64,000 nt of DNA from Erysipelotrichaceae bacterium (lineage in GTDB: Bacteria > Bacillota_I > Bacilli_A > Erysipelotrichales > Erysipelotrichaceae), in assembly GCA_022772735.1 (NCBI GenBank), contig JALEZD010000003.1, positions 20,893-84,892 on the forward strand, given 5' to 3'. A program made the position numbers and the translations under genes. The notes beneath the pieces were generated by a model. The model made no database searches and was not told the origin of the DNA. It worked only from the letters and a program-made list of their open reading frames with translations. Positions 1 through 8,103 of the stretch are shown here, piece after piece. Each line of letters starts with the position of its first letter. The first letter of the stretch is position 1.

Positions 1-257
1 CTTAAATGTGCAATCATGTTGCTAGAAAAATCATATCTATCTTCATCTTTTATTAATTTATCGTTAATTAAAATTTTTCTTTTTGTTACAGAATCTTCAT
101 TAACGAGTTGCTCTATATCTTTTATAAGTCTGCTTTTTCCTGAACCTGTGTTTCCGATTATTGCATACATATTACCAACATATAAATTTATTTTGTCAAA
201 ATTTTCTTTGTTTTTAGATTTATCATTACCAGCAATGATGGTTATATTTTTAATCAT
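1..257 (-). CDS. ABC-type ATPase, N-terminal part (cut by window edge)
   Basis: Reading the minus strand from an ATG at 257 gives an open frame that runs off the window at base 1. It begins MIKNITIIAGNDKSKNKENF and contains a Walker A motif, GNTGSGKS, near residue 36, so it is a P-loop ATPase of ABC type. A strong GGAGG lies 6 bases before the ATG. The start overlaps the stop of the upstream GTPase gene by four bases (ATGA), so the two are probably translationally coupled. Only about 85 residues are visible, with no signature motif or Walker B, so substrate and partners cannot be read. It could be a stand-alone ATPase of a cofactor or metal system rather than a transporter subunit. Confidence 0.75.
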   Translation of the reverse strand, partial: MIKNITIIAGNDKSKNKENFDKINLYVGNMYAIIGNTGSGKSRLIKDIEQLVNEDSVTKRKILINDKLIKDEDRYDFSSNMIAHL

Positions 258-952
258 ATTTCCTCCATGAAATCAATCTTTTTTACAATACCTTGTTGAA
301 AAGCACATCCAACTCTTTTTTCACCAATACAGTATGAACAAACTGCAGAAGGCATTGTGTGTCTTAATACATCATTATCATATGTTGTAGTGTCTTCTTT
401 AGATATTATGTAATTTGCAATTGAATCAACACCATATCCAGCAACTGCATCTACAGGAAAAATTTTTGCATGGCTATTTATCTGTTTGATTTTCCAAATG
501 ATTATTTCTTTTTCAGCTTGTGAAATCATATCAATTTTTGTTAACACAATAAAATCTGCCTGTAAAACCATTGGTCCAAGTTGAGAAGGTGATTTTGTAG
601 TAGAACTTGCATCAAGTATGCATCCTGCAAGTGTATTTTTTGTCGCAGGAGAACATCTATTACATAAACCAGCTGTTTCTATCAACAAGTAGTCTGAATT
701 ATGTTTTATTGCCCATGTCCAAAGTTCAAAAAGATTTGATACCAAAAAATGGTCAGGGCATATATCTTCGCTTATTCCAGATGAAACAGGGATATTGAAT
801 TTTTTAAAAATATTTTTATCGCTATCTTCAATGCAGTCAATTTTGCATACTGCAGGAATATATCTTTTTTTTATTAAAAATGGAATTATCCAATTTAATA
901 CAGAGGTTTTTCCTACAGAAGACAAACCAGAAAATAATACAATTTTTTTCAT
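254..952 (-). CDS. HypB/CobW-like P-loop GTPase with cysteine pairs
   Basis: The protein has a GLSSVGKTS P-loop at its N terminus, an ETAG motif near residue 95 (G3) and TKID near residue 138 (G4). This matches the SIMIBI GTPases that insert metals or handle cofactors (HypB, UreG, CobW). It has unusual cysteines: CNRC directly after the G3 motif, and CSYC followed by a third Cys seven residues on, near the C terminus. They could bind a metal. An ATG at 958 has its ribosome site only two bases away. The ATG at 952 has AAAGGA at a proper distance and is preferred. It is divergent from the Crp-like regulator and coupled to the downstream ATPase. The metal or cofactor it serves is not identifiable from sequence. 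Confidence 0.75.
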   Translation of the reverse strand: MKKIVLFSGLSSVGKTSVLNWIIPFLIKKRYIPAVCKIDCIEDSDKNIFKKFNIPVSSGISEDICPDHFLVSNLFELWTWAIKHNSDYLLIETAGLCNRCSPATKNTLAGCILDASSTTKSPSQLGPMVLQADFIVLTKIDMISQAEKEIIIWKIKQINSHAKIFPVDAVAGYGVDSIANYIISKEDTTTYDNDVLRHTMPSAVCSYCIGEKRVGCAFQQGIVKKIDFMEEI

Positions 953-1000
953 AAACATTCCTTTTCTTTTCTAAAGACTACTATAAAAAACACATATATT

Positions 1001-1018
1001 AAGTATCATATGATACTT
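1001..1018. promoter_or_regulatory. perfect 18-bp palindromic operator
   Basis: AAGTATCATATGATACTT is a perfect inverted repeat between the divergent GTPase and Crp-like genes. Its centre (1009.5) lies 41.5 bases before the start site expected from the TATAAT at 1039-1044, which is the spacing of a class II Crp/Fnr activator site. It is the natural candidate binding site of the adjacent regulator and may control both directions. The assignment to that protein is inference. Confidence 0.6.
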
Positions 1019-1038
1019 TTTATGAAAAAAATCTATGT

Positions 1039-1044
1039 TATAAT
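1039..1044 (+). promoter_or_regulatory. -10 box of the Crp-like regulator/ABC operon
   Basis: A consensus TATAAT lies about 39 bases before the proposed start codon. No good -35 box is found 16-18 bases upstream. The palindrome occupies the -41.5 position instead, which fits an activator-dependent promoter. Confidence 0.5.
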
Positions 1045-1082
1045 TTTAATAGTTAGCTTCTTCTAACTAAGGCGGTGATTTT

Positions 1083-1685
1083 ATTAATAAAATTTGTGTT
1101 TTTGAGAATGTAGAGGTAGACCTAGAAATTTCATTTTTAAAGAAAATTAGAAAAAATCAAATTGTAGATGATTATATAAATGGTATTGAATGTGTTGGGA
1201 TAATAAAAGAAGGTATTATTGATGTTTACAGTATGGCTCTTGATGGAAAAGAGGTTAAACTTTCAACATTAAATAAAAATGATGCATTTGGAATATGTAA
1301 TTTATTTTATAAAAATGATATAAGTACAATTTTGAAAGCTAAGATAGATTGTGAGATAATAATGATACCAAAAGAAGAGTTGCGTAAAATTATTTTGTCT
1401 GACAAAAATGTATTAGAAAATTATTTATCAATCTGCAATAAAAAAATCCAGTTTTTATTAAATAGAATTGAGAATTTAACTGTGCAATCTTCAAAAGATA
1501 AACTGTTGGAATATTTATACTCAAAATCAGATAACAGTGGATTAGTACATTGTAAGTGTAGTAGAGAAGATATTGCATGTGAGCTTGGCTTTAGTAGGGC
1601 TACACTATTTAGAGAAATATCTAGATTAAAGAAAAATAAAATAATAAGTGTAAAATCAGGAAAAATTTATATAAATATTAATTAA
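1083..1685 (+). CDS. Crp/Fnr-family transcriptional regulator, probable ATT start
   Basis: The C-terminal part has a clear Crp-type winged helix: SREDIACELGFSRATLFREISRLKKNKII, written here only as its family match at about residues 155-185. It is preceded by a long dimerisation helix and a beta-roll effector domain. The first in-frame ATG is at 1233, which would remove the first strands of the beta-roll. The frame is open back to a stop at 1068 and contains no ATG, GTG or TTG before 1233. A strong AAGGCGGTGA (1069-1078) sits at normal distance from an ATT at 1083, giving a 200-residue protein of usual length for the family. No cysteine cluster for an Fe-S cluster is evident at the N terminus. 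It heads the ABC-importer genes and is probably their regulator. Confidence 0.7.
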   Translation: MNKICVFENVEVDLEISFLKKIRKNQIVDDYINGIECVGIIKEGIIDVYSMALDGKEVKLSTLNKNDAFGICNLFYKNDISTILKAKIDCEIIMIPKEELRKIILSDKNVLENYLSICNKKIQFLLNRIENLTVQSSKDKLLEYLYSKSDNSGLVHCKCSREDIACELGFSRATLFREISRLKKNKIISVKSGKIYININ

Positions 1686-1694
1686 GGAGGAAAA

Positions 1695-2678
1695 ATGAAA
1701 ATTAAAAATTTATTTTGTTTATTAATTGTTTTTTTGATGTTGATTAGTGGATGTACTTCAAAGCCTAAAGAAGTTGCATTTGAAACTTCAGTTGATGTAA
1801 AAATTGCGACATTGAAAGGACCTACATCAATGGGATTAGTTAAATTTATGAATGATGTTGATGAAAAAATAATTACAGGTAACAATTATCAATTTGAGAT
1901 ATTGTCTGCAGTTGATGAAATTGCACCAAAAATTGTAAAGGGTGAAGTTGATATTGCGACTGTTCCTGCAAATTTGGCATCGGTAATATATAACAATTCA
2001 AAAGGTGCTGTAGAGGTACTTGCGATTAATACGTTAGGTGTGTTATATATTTGTCAGATAGGAGATAGTGTAAAAACAGTTAAGGATTTAGCTAATAAAA
2101 CAATTTATGCGAGTGGAAAAGGTGCAACTCCAGAATATGTATTAAATTATATTTTAAGTAAAAATGGTTTAGAAGTAGGTAAAGATGTAAATGTTGAATG
2201 GAAAAATGAACATGCAGAGTGTGTAAGTGCTTTAGCACAAGATGAAAATGGAATTGCGATGTTACCTCAACCGTTTGTAAGTGTTGCACAAACAAAAAAT
2301 GAAAAAATTAATATTGCGCTTGACCTTACAAAAGAGTGGAATTCAATTGAAAATAGTGGAGAACTTATAACAGGTGTTGTTATTGCTAGAAAAGATTTTA
2401 TTGAAAAACAACCTGGTGCAATAAGTGATTTTATGGCTAACTATAAAGCTTCAGTTGAATATGTTAATTTAAATATTGATGATGCTGCAAAACTTGTAGG
2501 TAAATATGATATAGTATTGGAACCTATTGCACAAAAAGCTATTCCACATAGTAATATAACTTTTATTACTGGCACAGAAATGAAAACTAAGTTATCAGAA
2601 TACTTGAATGTTTTATTTAGTTTAAATCCAAAGTCTGTTGGTGGTGAATTGCCAAAAGATGATTTCTATTATGAATGA
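1695..2678 (+). CDS. ABC importer substrate-binding lipoprotein (NitT/TauT type)
   Basis: The N terminus is a lipoprotein signal with lipobox LISGC, so the mature protein is anchored to the membrane by Cys20. The remainder matches the NMT1/SsuA-like periplasmic-binding fold (patterns such as EIAPKIVKGEVDIATVPANLAS and DLANKTIYASGKGATPEY, given only as family recognition). Length, 327 residues, is normal. The ribosome site AAGGAGG precedes the ATG. It is followed by its permease (8-base overlap) and ATPase, a complete importer. Such proteins bind nitrate, taurine, sulfonates, thiamine precursors or riboflavin. The ligand cannot be read here. The neighbouring GTPase and Crp-like gene suggest a cofactor- or redox-linked ligand, which is inference. 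Confidence 0.85.
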   Translation: MKIKNLFCLLIVFLMLISGCTSKPKEVAFETSVDVKIATLKGPTSMGLVKFMNDVDEKIITGNNYQFEILSAVDEIAPKIVKGEVDIATVPANLASVIYNNSKGAVEVLAINTLGVLYICQIGDSVKTVKDLANKTIYASGKGATPEYVLNYILSKNGLEVGKDVNVEWKNEHAECVSALAQDENGIAMLPQPFVSVAQTKNEKINIALDLTKEWNSIENSGELITGVVIARKDFIEKQPGAISDFMANYKASVEYVNLNIDDAAKLVGKYDIVLEPIAQKAIPHSNITFITGTEMKTKLSEYLNVLFSLNPKSVGGELPKDDFYYE

Positions 2679-3420
2679 GAATGGTAAAAAGATTTTATAT
2701 TTAATATTTTGGATATTGTTATGGCATTTAACTAGTATTATTTTAAATCAAGAGATACTTTTAGTATCTCCTTTTATAGTTTTAAAAAGACTACTTATTT
2801 TATTTCAAGATCAAGATTTTTATTATTCAATATTTTTATCTCTATCAAGAATTTTTATTGGTTTTTTTATTGCATTAATAAGCTCAATTATTTGTTCAAT
2901 TATTTCCTATAAGAATAAAGAGTTTAAAAGTTTTTTATCTCCTTTAATCTTTACTATTAAATCTACTCCAGTTGCATCAATTGTTATTTTGATATTAATT
3001 TGGGTTTCATCTAAATATTTATCAATTGTTATATCATTTTTAATGGTATTTCCTATTTTTTATGAAAATATACTTATGGGTTTAACAAACACAAACAAAG
3101 AATTACTTGAAATGGCAAAAGTTTTTAATATCAGTATATATAATAGAATAAAATATATTTATTCATCAGAAGTTTTACCTTATTTTAAAAGTGCTTTTAA
3201 ATTGGCTATAGGTATGAGTTTTAAATCTGGTATTGCTGCTGAAGTTATTGGATTACCTAAATATTCTATTGGAGAAAATTTATATAATTCAAAAATATAT
3301 TTTGATACAGCTAATTTGTTTTCATGGACCATTGTTATTATTGTGTTGAGTATTATATTTGAAAAGTTTTTTGTTTATATAATTAATAAGGGTGTCGATT
3401 GTATTTTTATGAAGGAGTAA
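2671..3420 (+). CDS. ABC transporter permease (BPD_transp_1)
   Basis: A hydrophobic protein of about 249 residues with roughly six membrane segments. Near residues 150-170 it has the EAA-like loop of importer permeases (ELLEMAKVFNIS), which contacts the ATPase. The chosen ATG at 2671 overlaps the end of the lipoprotein gene by eight bases. An upstream TTG at 2638 is in frame but would give a long overlap with no ribosome site. It resembles SsuC/TauC-type permeases and forms a unit with the lipoprotein before it and the ATPase after it. Confidence 0.85.
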   Translation: MNENGKKILYLIFWILLWHLTSIILNQEILLVSPFIVLKRLLILFQDQDFYYSIFLSLSRIFIGFFIALISSIICSIISYKNKEFKSFLSPLIFTIKSTPVASIVILILIWVSSKYLSIVISFLMVFPIFYENILMGLTNTNKELLEMAKVFNISIYNRIKYIYSSEVLPYFKSAFKLAIGMSFKSGIAAEVIGLPKYSIGENLYNSKIYFDTANLFSWTIVIIVLSIIFEKFFVYIINKGVDCIFMKE

Positions 3421-3422
3421 CT

Positions 3423-4004
3423 ATGATAAGTATTAAAAATTTGTGTAAAACTTATAAAGAAACATTAGTTTTTAATGAGTACAATGTTGATTTTTCAAAG
3501 GGTATAGTTAATGTATTGACAGGAAAATCTGGTTGTGGGAAAACAACTCTTTTAAAAATACTTTTAAAGCTAGAAGATATGGATTCTGGGCAGGTTGTTG
3601 GAATTGATAATTTGAAATTTTCTGCAGTATTTCAAGAAGATAGACTTTGTGATAATTTAACTGTTTCAATGAATGTTAGATTGCCTATACTTAATAAAGA
3701 CGAAACAAAAACTAAAGAAGAAATAAAAGAAAATTTAAATAAGATAGGATTAAATGGATTGGCAAATAAAAAGGTATCTAATTTATCTGGTGGTATGAAA
3801 AGAAGAGTTAGTATTTTAAGAGCATTAATGAGTGACTTTGATATAATTGTTTTTGATGAGGCATTAAAAGGTTTAGATAATGACACTAAAGACTTAGTTA
3901 TGAATTTAATAAATGAAAAAATAAATGGAAAAACCGTATTTTGGGTAACACATGATATAAATGAAGTAAAATATTTTGAAAAATATAAGGTTTTTAATAT
4001 TTGA
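3423..4004 (+). CDS. ABC importer ATPase (SsuB/TauB type)
   Basis: The protein has Walker A (TGKSGCGKTT, about residue 30), a Q-loop (VFQED), the ABC signature LSGGMKRR (about residue 117), Walker B (IIVFDEAL) and the switch histidine (WVTHD). At 193 residues it is shorter than typical SsuB (around 240-250) and ends soon after the H-loop, so it lacks a C-terminal regulatory extension. The ATG at 3423 follows AAGGAG at good spacing, while the earlier frame start at 3399 lies inside the permease gene. It powers the transporter encoded just upstream. Confidence 0.88.
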   Translation: MISIKNLCKTYKETLVFNEYNVDFSKGIVNVLTGKSGCGKTTLLKILLKLEDMDSGQVVGIDNLKFSAVFQEDRLCDNLTVSMNVRLPILNKDETKTKEEIKENLNKIGLNGLANKKVSNLSGGMKRRVSILRALMSDFDIIVFDEALKGLDNDTKDLVMNLINEKINGKTVFWVTHDINEVKYFEKYKVFNI

Positions 4005-4013
4005 TAATTTTAT

Positions 4014-4036
4014 GTTGATAGAAATATCAACTTTTT
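4014..4036 (+). terminator. intrinsic terminator after the ABC operon
   Basis: A 7-bp stem GTTGATA/TATCAAC with a GAAA tetraloop is followed by TTTTT, ten bases after the ATPase stop codon. Confidence 0.85.
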
Positions 4037-4137
4037 AATTTGTAGTAGTTAATTATAAACTTTATGCTTGTAGCTATTGACATAAAAAGATATTTGAAGG
4101 AAAATTGATAATGTTTTTTTAGAAAGAGAGTTTAATT

Positions 4138-4644
4138 ATGAATAATACAAAAAAGTATGTAATTATTGCGATGATTGCGGCTATATATACTGCAGTTTCA
4201 CTTGCGATTGCACCATTTTCATTTGGGAATATACAAGTTAGAGTTGCGGAAGCATTAACTTTATTGCCACTTATATATTTTCCATCAATTTTTGGAGTAG
4301 TTTTAGGTTGTTTTTTAACTAACTTAATTGGGGCTATGATGGGTGTAAACATATTAGGTTTTTTAGATGCGATAATAGGGACACTTGCGACATTAATTGC
4401 TGCATACATTACATATAAATATAGAGATAAAAAAATTAAAGGAATTCCAGTTATATCAATTTTGGCACCAGTTGTTGTTAATGCGGTAGTTATTGGTCTA
4501 GAATTAGGTTTCGTTTTATTTCCAGATAACATTATTGTTGGAAGTTTAATTAGCGGATTAGAAGTTGGAATTGGTGAGTTTATTTCTGTGGTAATTGGAT
4601 ATTTTATTGTTAAAGAACTTGCTAAAAAGAAAATATTTGAATAA
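4138..4644 (+). CDS. queT: QueT-family queuosine-precursor transporter (ECF S component)
   Basis: A 168-residue membrane protein with about five or six hydrophobic segments. It carries the QueT (DUF988) patterns, including a charged QVRVAEAL motif after the first segment and a GVVLGCFLTNLIG stretch near residue 60. QueT proteins are the substrate-binding S components of energy-coupling-factor transporters for queuosine precursors. They rely on the shared ECF module, which is not in this window. It stands alone between two terminators. No preQ1 riboswitch could be recognised upstream. A TTGACA at 4077-4082 may be part of its promoter, but the spacing to the TATAAT-like GATAAT at 4107 is too long to be convincing. 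Confidence 0.85.
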   Translation: MNNTKKYVIIAMIAAIYTAVSLAIAPFSFGNIQVRVAEALTLLPLIYFPSIFGVVLGCFLTNLIGAMMGVNILGFLDAIIGTLATLIAAYITYKYRDKKIKGIPVISILAPVVVNAVVIGLELGFVLFPDNIIVGSLISGLEVGIGEFISVVIGYFIVKELAKKKIFE

Positions 4645-4663
4645 GAGCTAAAGGCTCTTTTTT
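4643..4663 (+). terminator. intrinsic terminator after queT
   Basis: The stem AAGAGC/GCTCTT with loop TAAAG is followed by a T run, and it starts within the queT stop codon. Confidence 0.8.
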
Positions 4664-4669
4664 ATATGT

Positions 4670-4675
4670 TATAAT
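4670..4675 (+). promoter_or_regulatory. -10 box upstream of tmk
   Basis: A consensus TATAAT lies between the queT terminator and tmk, giving a short leader of about 20 bases. The -35 region overlaps the terminator and is poor. Confidence 0.4.
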
Positions 4676-4701
4676 ATTTTTTGAAGAAAAGAGAATTAAT
4701 T

Positions 4702-5322
4702 ATGGGATTATTTATTACATTTGAAGGACCAGATGGAAGTGGAAAAACTACTGCCTCTAAGGGTGTTTATGATAAATTATTAAATGAGGGGTTTGATGTT
4801 ATTTATACTAGAGAACCAGGTGGAATAGAAATTGCTGAGCAAATTAGAAAAGTAATTTTGGATGTAAATAATACAAATATGGATTATAAAACTGAAGCGT
4901 TGCTTTATGCAGCAAGCAGAAGACAACATTTAGTTGAAAAGGTTTTACCTGCATTAGATGACAATAAGATTGTGATATGTGATAGATTTATCGACAGTTC
5001 ACTTGCATATCAAGGTTATGCAAGAGGGTTAGGTATAGATGAAATATTTGAAATAAATATGTTTGCGATAGAAAATCATATGCCTGATAAAACTATATTC
5101 CTTGATATTGATGCAAATACAGCACTAGATAGAATAAAGTCGAGGATTGAAAAAGATAGATTGGATATTGAAGGTTTACAATTCCATAATAAAGTTTTTG
5201 AAGGATATCAAAATGTTATTGATAGATTTAAGGATAGAATAGTTAAAATTGATGCTAGACTTACTCCTGATGAAATTATTGAATTATGTTATAAAGAGGT
5301 TATAAAGTTAATTAATGTATAA
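4702..5322 (+). CDS. tmk: thymidylate kinase
   Basis: Phosphorylates dTMP to dTDP for DNA synthesis. The P-loop GPDGSGKTT is at the N terminus, followed by TREPGG, the [15 protein letters not shown] substrate-binding stretch and a lid region with SRIEKDRL. At 206 residues it has normal length. The ATG at 4702 ([12 protein letters not shown]) fits the family. The earlier TTG at 4681 has no support. It overlaps holB by eight bases, and the tmk-holB-ricT-rsmI order is a classic Firmicutes cluster, so these genes are likely co-transcribed. Confidence 0.97.
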   Translation: MGLFITFEGPDGSGKTTASKGVYDKLLNEGFDVIYTREPGGIEIAEQIRKVILDVNNTNMDYKTEALLYAASRRQHLVEKVLPALDDNKIVICDRFIDSSLAYQGYARGLGIDEIFEINMFAIENHMPDKTIFLDIDANTALDRIKSRIEKDRLDIEGLQFHNKVFEGYQNVIDRFKDRIVKIDARLTPDEIIELCYKEVIKLINV

Positions 5323-6283
5323 ACAAATACTTAAAAATACACAACCAATAGTTTATAGAATTTTAAACAATTTAATGACCAGTAAAAATTTTGGTCATGC
5401 TTTTTTAATTGTTGGACAAAATGGTACACCAAAAACAGAAACAGCTTTTTTTATTGCACAAAGTATTTTATGTAACACAAGTGAATTGGCATGTGAAGCT
5501 TGTAATAATTGCATAAGAGTAAAAGAAAATAACTATGCAGATTTAATGTATTTTGATGGTTTAAAAAACACCTTAAAGAAAGAAGATGTAATAGATATTA
5601 AGAGTAAATTCTCCCTTACTCCACTTGAAGAAAATGGTAAGAAAATTTATATAATAGATAATATTGATAAATCATCTATAAGTGCTTTAAATAGTCTTTT
5701 AAAATTTTTAGAGGAACCAAGTGAAGATACAATTGCAATATTCACATGTGAAAGCATTGAAAAAGTTTTATCTACAATTGTTTCTAGATGTCAGATTATT
5801 TATTTAAAAAATCCAGATGTTAATCTTTATATGAATAATGCGATTGATAAGGGCATAAATAATTTGGATGCTTATTTAATAAGTAATATAAAGCCAAACT
5901 ATGATATAAATGATGTAATTGAAGATGAAGATTATCAAATTGCATTAGTTAGCGCAAAAAAGTTTTTGATGGGATTTAATGATTTGTATGGTGTTCTATA
6001 TTACATTCAAAAAGAAATATTTACTAAAGATAGTGTAAAAAATATTAAAATATTAACTTATATGCTTGATATAATATCTTTGTTTTTTATTGATACATAT
6101 AAAGGTGTTAGTATTAATTTGGATTGGTATAGTGAATTATTAAATACATATGTAAAAAAGGATTATACAAATGTGATATTATTGCTTATAGAAGCTAAGG
6201 ATAAATTAAATATTAATAACTTTAATGTTAGTTTGGTTTTAGAACAAATGTTTTACAAAGTGATTGAGGAGGTTAACAAATGA
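5315..6283 (+). CDS. holB: DNA polymerase III subunit delta'
   Basis: Clamp-loader subunit of the replicative polymerase. The N-terminal AAA+ region contains [16 protein letters not shown] in place of a full Walker A, as expected of a delta' subunit that need not hydrolyse ATP. It also has a four-cysteine zinc module (Cys residues around 48-61: C, CEAC, C) and the sensor-like IVSRCQII. The length, 322 residues, is usual. It overlaps tmk upstream and ricT downstream (ATGA), so the genes are translationally coupled. Confidence 0.93.
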   Translation: MYKQILKNTQPIVYRILNNLMTSKNFGHAFLIVGQNGTPKTETAFFIAQSILCNTSELACEACNNCIRVKENNYADLMYFDGLKNTLKKEDVIDIKSKFSLTPLEENGKKIYIIDNIDKSSISALNSLLKFLEEPSEDTIAIFTCESIEKVLSTIVSRCQIIYLKNPDVNLYMNNAIDKGINNLDAYLISNIKPNYDINDVIEDEDYQIALVSAKKFLMGFNDLYGVLYYIQKEIFTKDSVKNIKILTYMLDIISLFFIDTYKGVSINLDWYSELLNTYVKKDYTNVILLLIEAKDKLNINNFNVSLVLEQMFYKVIEEVNK

Positions 6284-7161
6284 GTGAAGTAGAAACTCCA
6301 GTTTATAGATATTTTGTTTCAATAAAATTTAAAGGTGGTAATAAGGCTTATAGTTTTAAAACAGATGATGAAACAATCGAGTATGGTGATTATTTGGTTG
6401 TTGAAACATCACAAGGGGTTGAACTTGGAGAATGCATTAGTCCTTTAAGAGATATTAGTTTATACACAAGCGAAAATGAACTTAAGCCAGTACTTAGAAA
6501 AGCTTTAGAAAGTGATCACAAAGATTTTGAAGATAATATACTCAAAGCAAAAGAAGCAATGAAATATTGTGAAGAAAAGATTGCTGAGCTAAATTTGAAT
6601 ATGCAGCTTATAAGTGCGGATTATACTTTAGATAAAAGTAAAATTTTGTTTGTTTATCTTGCGGATGAAAGAGTTGATTTTAGAGAACTTCTAAAAGTCC
6701 TTGCATCAGAATTTAAATGCAGAATTGAATTAAAACAAATTGGCGCAAGAGATCGAGCAAAAGTTGTTGGTGGTATTGGTGTTTGTGGTAGAGAATGTTG
6801 TTGTTCAAGTTTTAAGGAAAATTTTGATATTATTAGTATAAATATGGCTAAAAATCAATTACTTGCATTAAATATTCCTAAGTTGAGTGGTCAGTGTGGA
6901 AAACTTAAATGTTGTTTAAAGTTTGAAGATGACGAATATCAAGAAATGGTTGATGGATTACCAAAACTTAGCAGTAAGGTTGATTATAATGGTAAAAGTT
7001 ATTCTGTAATGTCTATTAATCCTATTAAGGAAATTATTAGAATTCAAAATTATGATGAAGTTTTAGATTTGACTATTAGTGAATTAAAGGAAAAAGCAAC
7101 AATACATAAACCTATAGTTATGAAGAAAAAAGGTGGATGTAATGGCTGTTGTAAAAAATAG
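6280..7161 (+). CDS. ricT: PSP1-domain protein RicT (YaaT)
   Basis: RicT proteins form the Y-complex with RicA and RicF, which in Bacillus subtilis supports RNase Y-dependent mRNA maturation and carries Fe-S clusters. The sequence has the PSP1 domain and conserved cysteines: CGRECCC (about residue 167), CGKLKCC (about 207), and a second cysteine-rich end, GGCNGCC, at the C terminus. Length is 293 residues. It sits between holB and rsmI as in many Firmicutes. Whether the partner proteins exist cannot be judged from this window. Confidence 0.92.
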   Translation: MSEVETPVYRYFVSIKFKGGNKAYSFKTDDETIEYGDYLVVETSQGVELGECISPLRDISLYTSENELKPVLRKALESDHKDFEDNILKAKEAMKYCEEKIAELNLNMQLISADYTLDKSKILFVYLADERVDFRELLKVLASEFKCRIELKQIGARDRAKVVGGIGVCGRECCCSSFKENFDIISINMAKNQLLALNIPKLSGQCGKLKCCLKFEDDEYQEMVDGLPKLSSKVDYNGKSYSVMSINPIKEIIRIQNYDEVLDLTISELKEKATIHKPIVMKKKGGCNGCCKK

Positions 7162-7170
7162 GAGGCTTTA

Positions 7171-8025
7171 ATGATTTCTCAAAAAAGTTTTCAAAATGAA
7201 AAACCTACTTTATATTTAGTACCAACACCGATTGGGAATTTAGATGAAATGATGCCTCGTGCAATAGAAATACTAAAAATGGTTGATATTATTGCGGCAG
7301 AGGATACTAGAGTAACTATTAGTCTTTTAAAAAAATTTGAAATAAATACAAGAGTTATCCAACATCAAACACATAATGAAATTGAGTCATCTCAGGGGTT
7401 AATAAACTTATTAAATAAAGGTTATAACATAGCTTTGGTGAGTGATGCTGGGTATCCATTAATTAGTGATCCTGGGCAAAATATTGTAGAATTAGCCGTT
7501 AATAATGGTTTTAATGTTGTACCAATATCAGGATGCAATGCAGCACTTAATGCACTTGTGGCTAGTGGATTACAAGTTCAACCATTTACTTTTGTTGGTT
7601 TCTTAAGTGCAAATAAAACTGAAAGAATTAAAGAATTAAATTTTTATAAAAATTTTCCAACTACTTTAATTTTTCATGAAGCACCTCATAGAATTGAAAA
7701 AATGTTAAATGATTGTTTTGAAGTTTTAGGTGATAGAAAAATATGTTTAGCAAGAGAAATAACTAAATGTCATGAAGAATTTATAAGAGGAACTTTATCT
7801 GAAGTTATCAAACATATAGATAGCTTAAAGGGTGAAATGGTTGTTGTTATTGAAGGATATAAAGAAGAAAAAAATGTTGCGATTGATATGGGTAATATTT
7901 TAAATCTTGTAAATAAAAAAATTGAAGAAGGATTTAGTAAAAGTGAAGCAATAAAAGATGTTGCTAAATTTACTGGAATATCAAAAAATAAAATATATGA
8001 TTTAGTTCATAGTAAAAAAAATTAG
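7171..8025 (+). CDS. rsmI: 16S rRNA 2'-O-ribose C1402 methyltransferase RsmI
   Basis: A SAM-dependent tetrapyrrole-methylase-fold enzyme that methylates C1402 of 16S rRNA. The family patterns seen are LVPTPIGNLDEM near the N terminus, AAEDTR around residue 48, VSDAGYP and SDPG, the PISG turn, and FHEAPHRI. The length of 284 residues is typical. AGGAGG precedes the ATG. The first residues, MISQKSFQNEKP, are a short lead before the conserved TLYLVPTPIGN. It ends the tmk-holB-ricT-rsmI run and is followed by a terminator. Confidence 0.95.
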   Translation: MISQKSFQNEKPTLYLVPTPIGNLDEMMPRAIEILKMVDIIAAEDTRVTISLLKKFEINTRVIQHQTHNEIESSQGLINLLNKGYNIALVSDAGYPLISDPGQNIVELAVNNGFNVVPISGCNAALNALVASGLQVQPFTFVGFLSANKTERIKELNFYKNFPTTLIFHEAPHRIEKMLNDCFEVLGDRKICLAREITKCHEEFIRGTLSEVIKHIDSLKGEMVVVIEGYKEEKNVAIDMGNILNLVNKKIEEGFSKSEAIKDVAKFTGISKNKIYDLVHSKKN

Positions 8026-8031
8026 TTGTTT

Positions 8032-8060
8032 AAAAGGAAAACCTGCATGGTTTTCTTTTA
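8032..8060 (+). terminator. intrinsic terminator after rsmI
   Basis: The stem GAAAACC/GGTTTTC with loop TGCAT is extended by an A run before and a T run after. Confidence 0.85.
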
Positions 8061-8103
8061 ATATTGTAGTATTAATATATGATACAATATAGATGGTGAT
8101 AAT

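Noticed and set aside
1233..1685. Crp-like gene starting at the first ATG
   Set aside because: This would remove part of the effector domain and has no ribosome site. The frame is open upstream to a strong Shine-Dalgarno and an ATT.
4037..4137. preQ1 riboswitch before queT
   Set aside because: No match to the short aptamer consensus by eye; only a weak promoter-like TTGACA was found.
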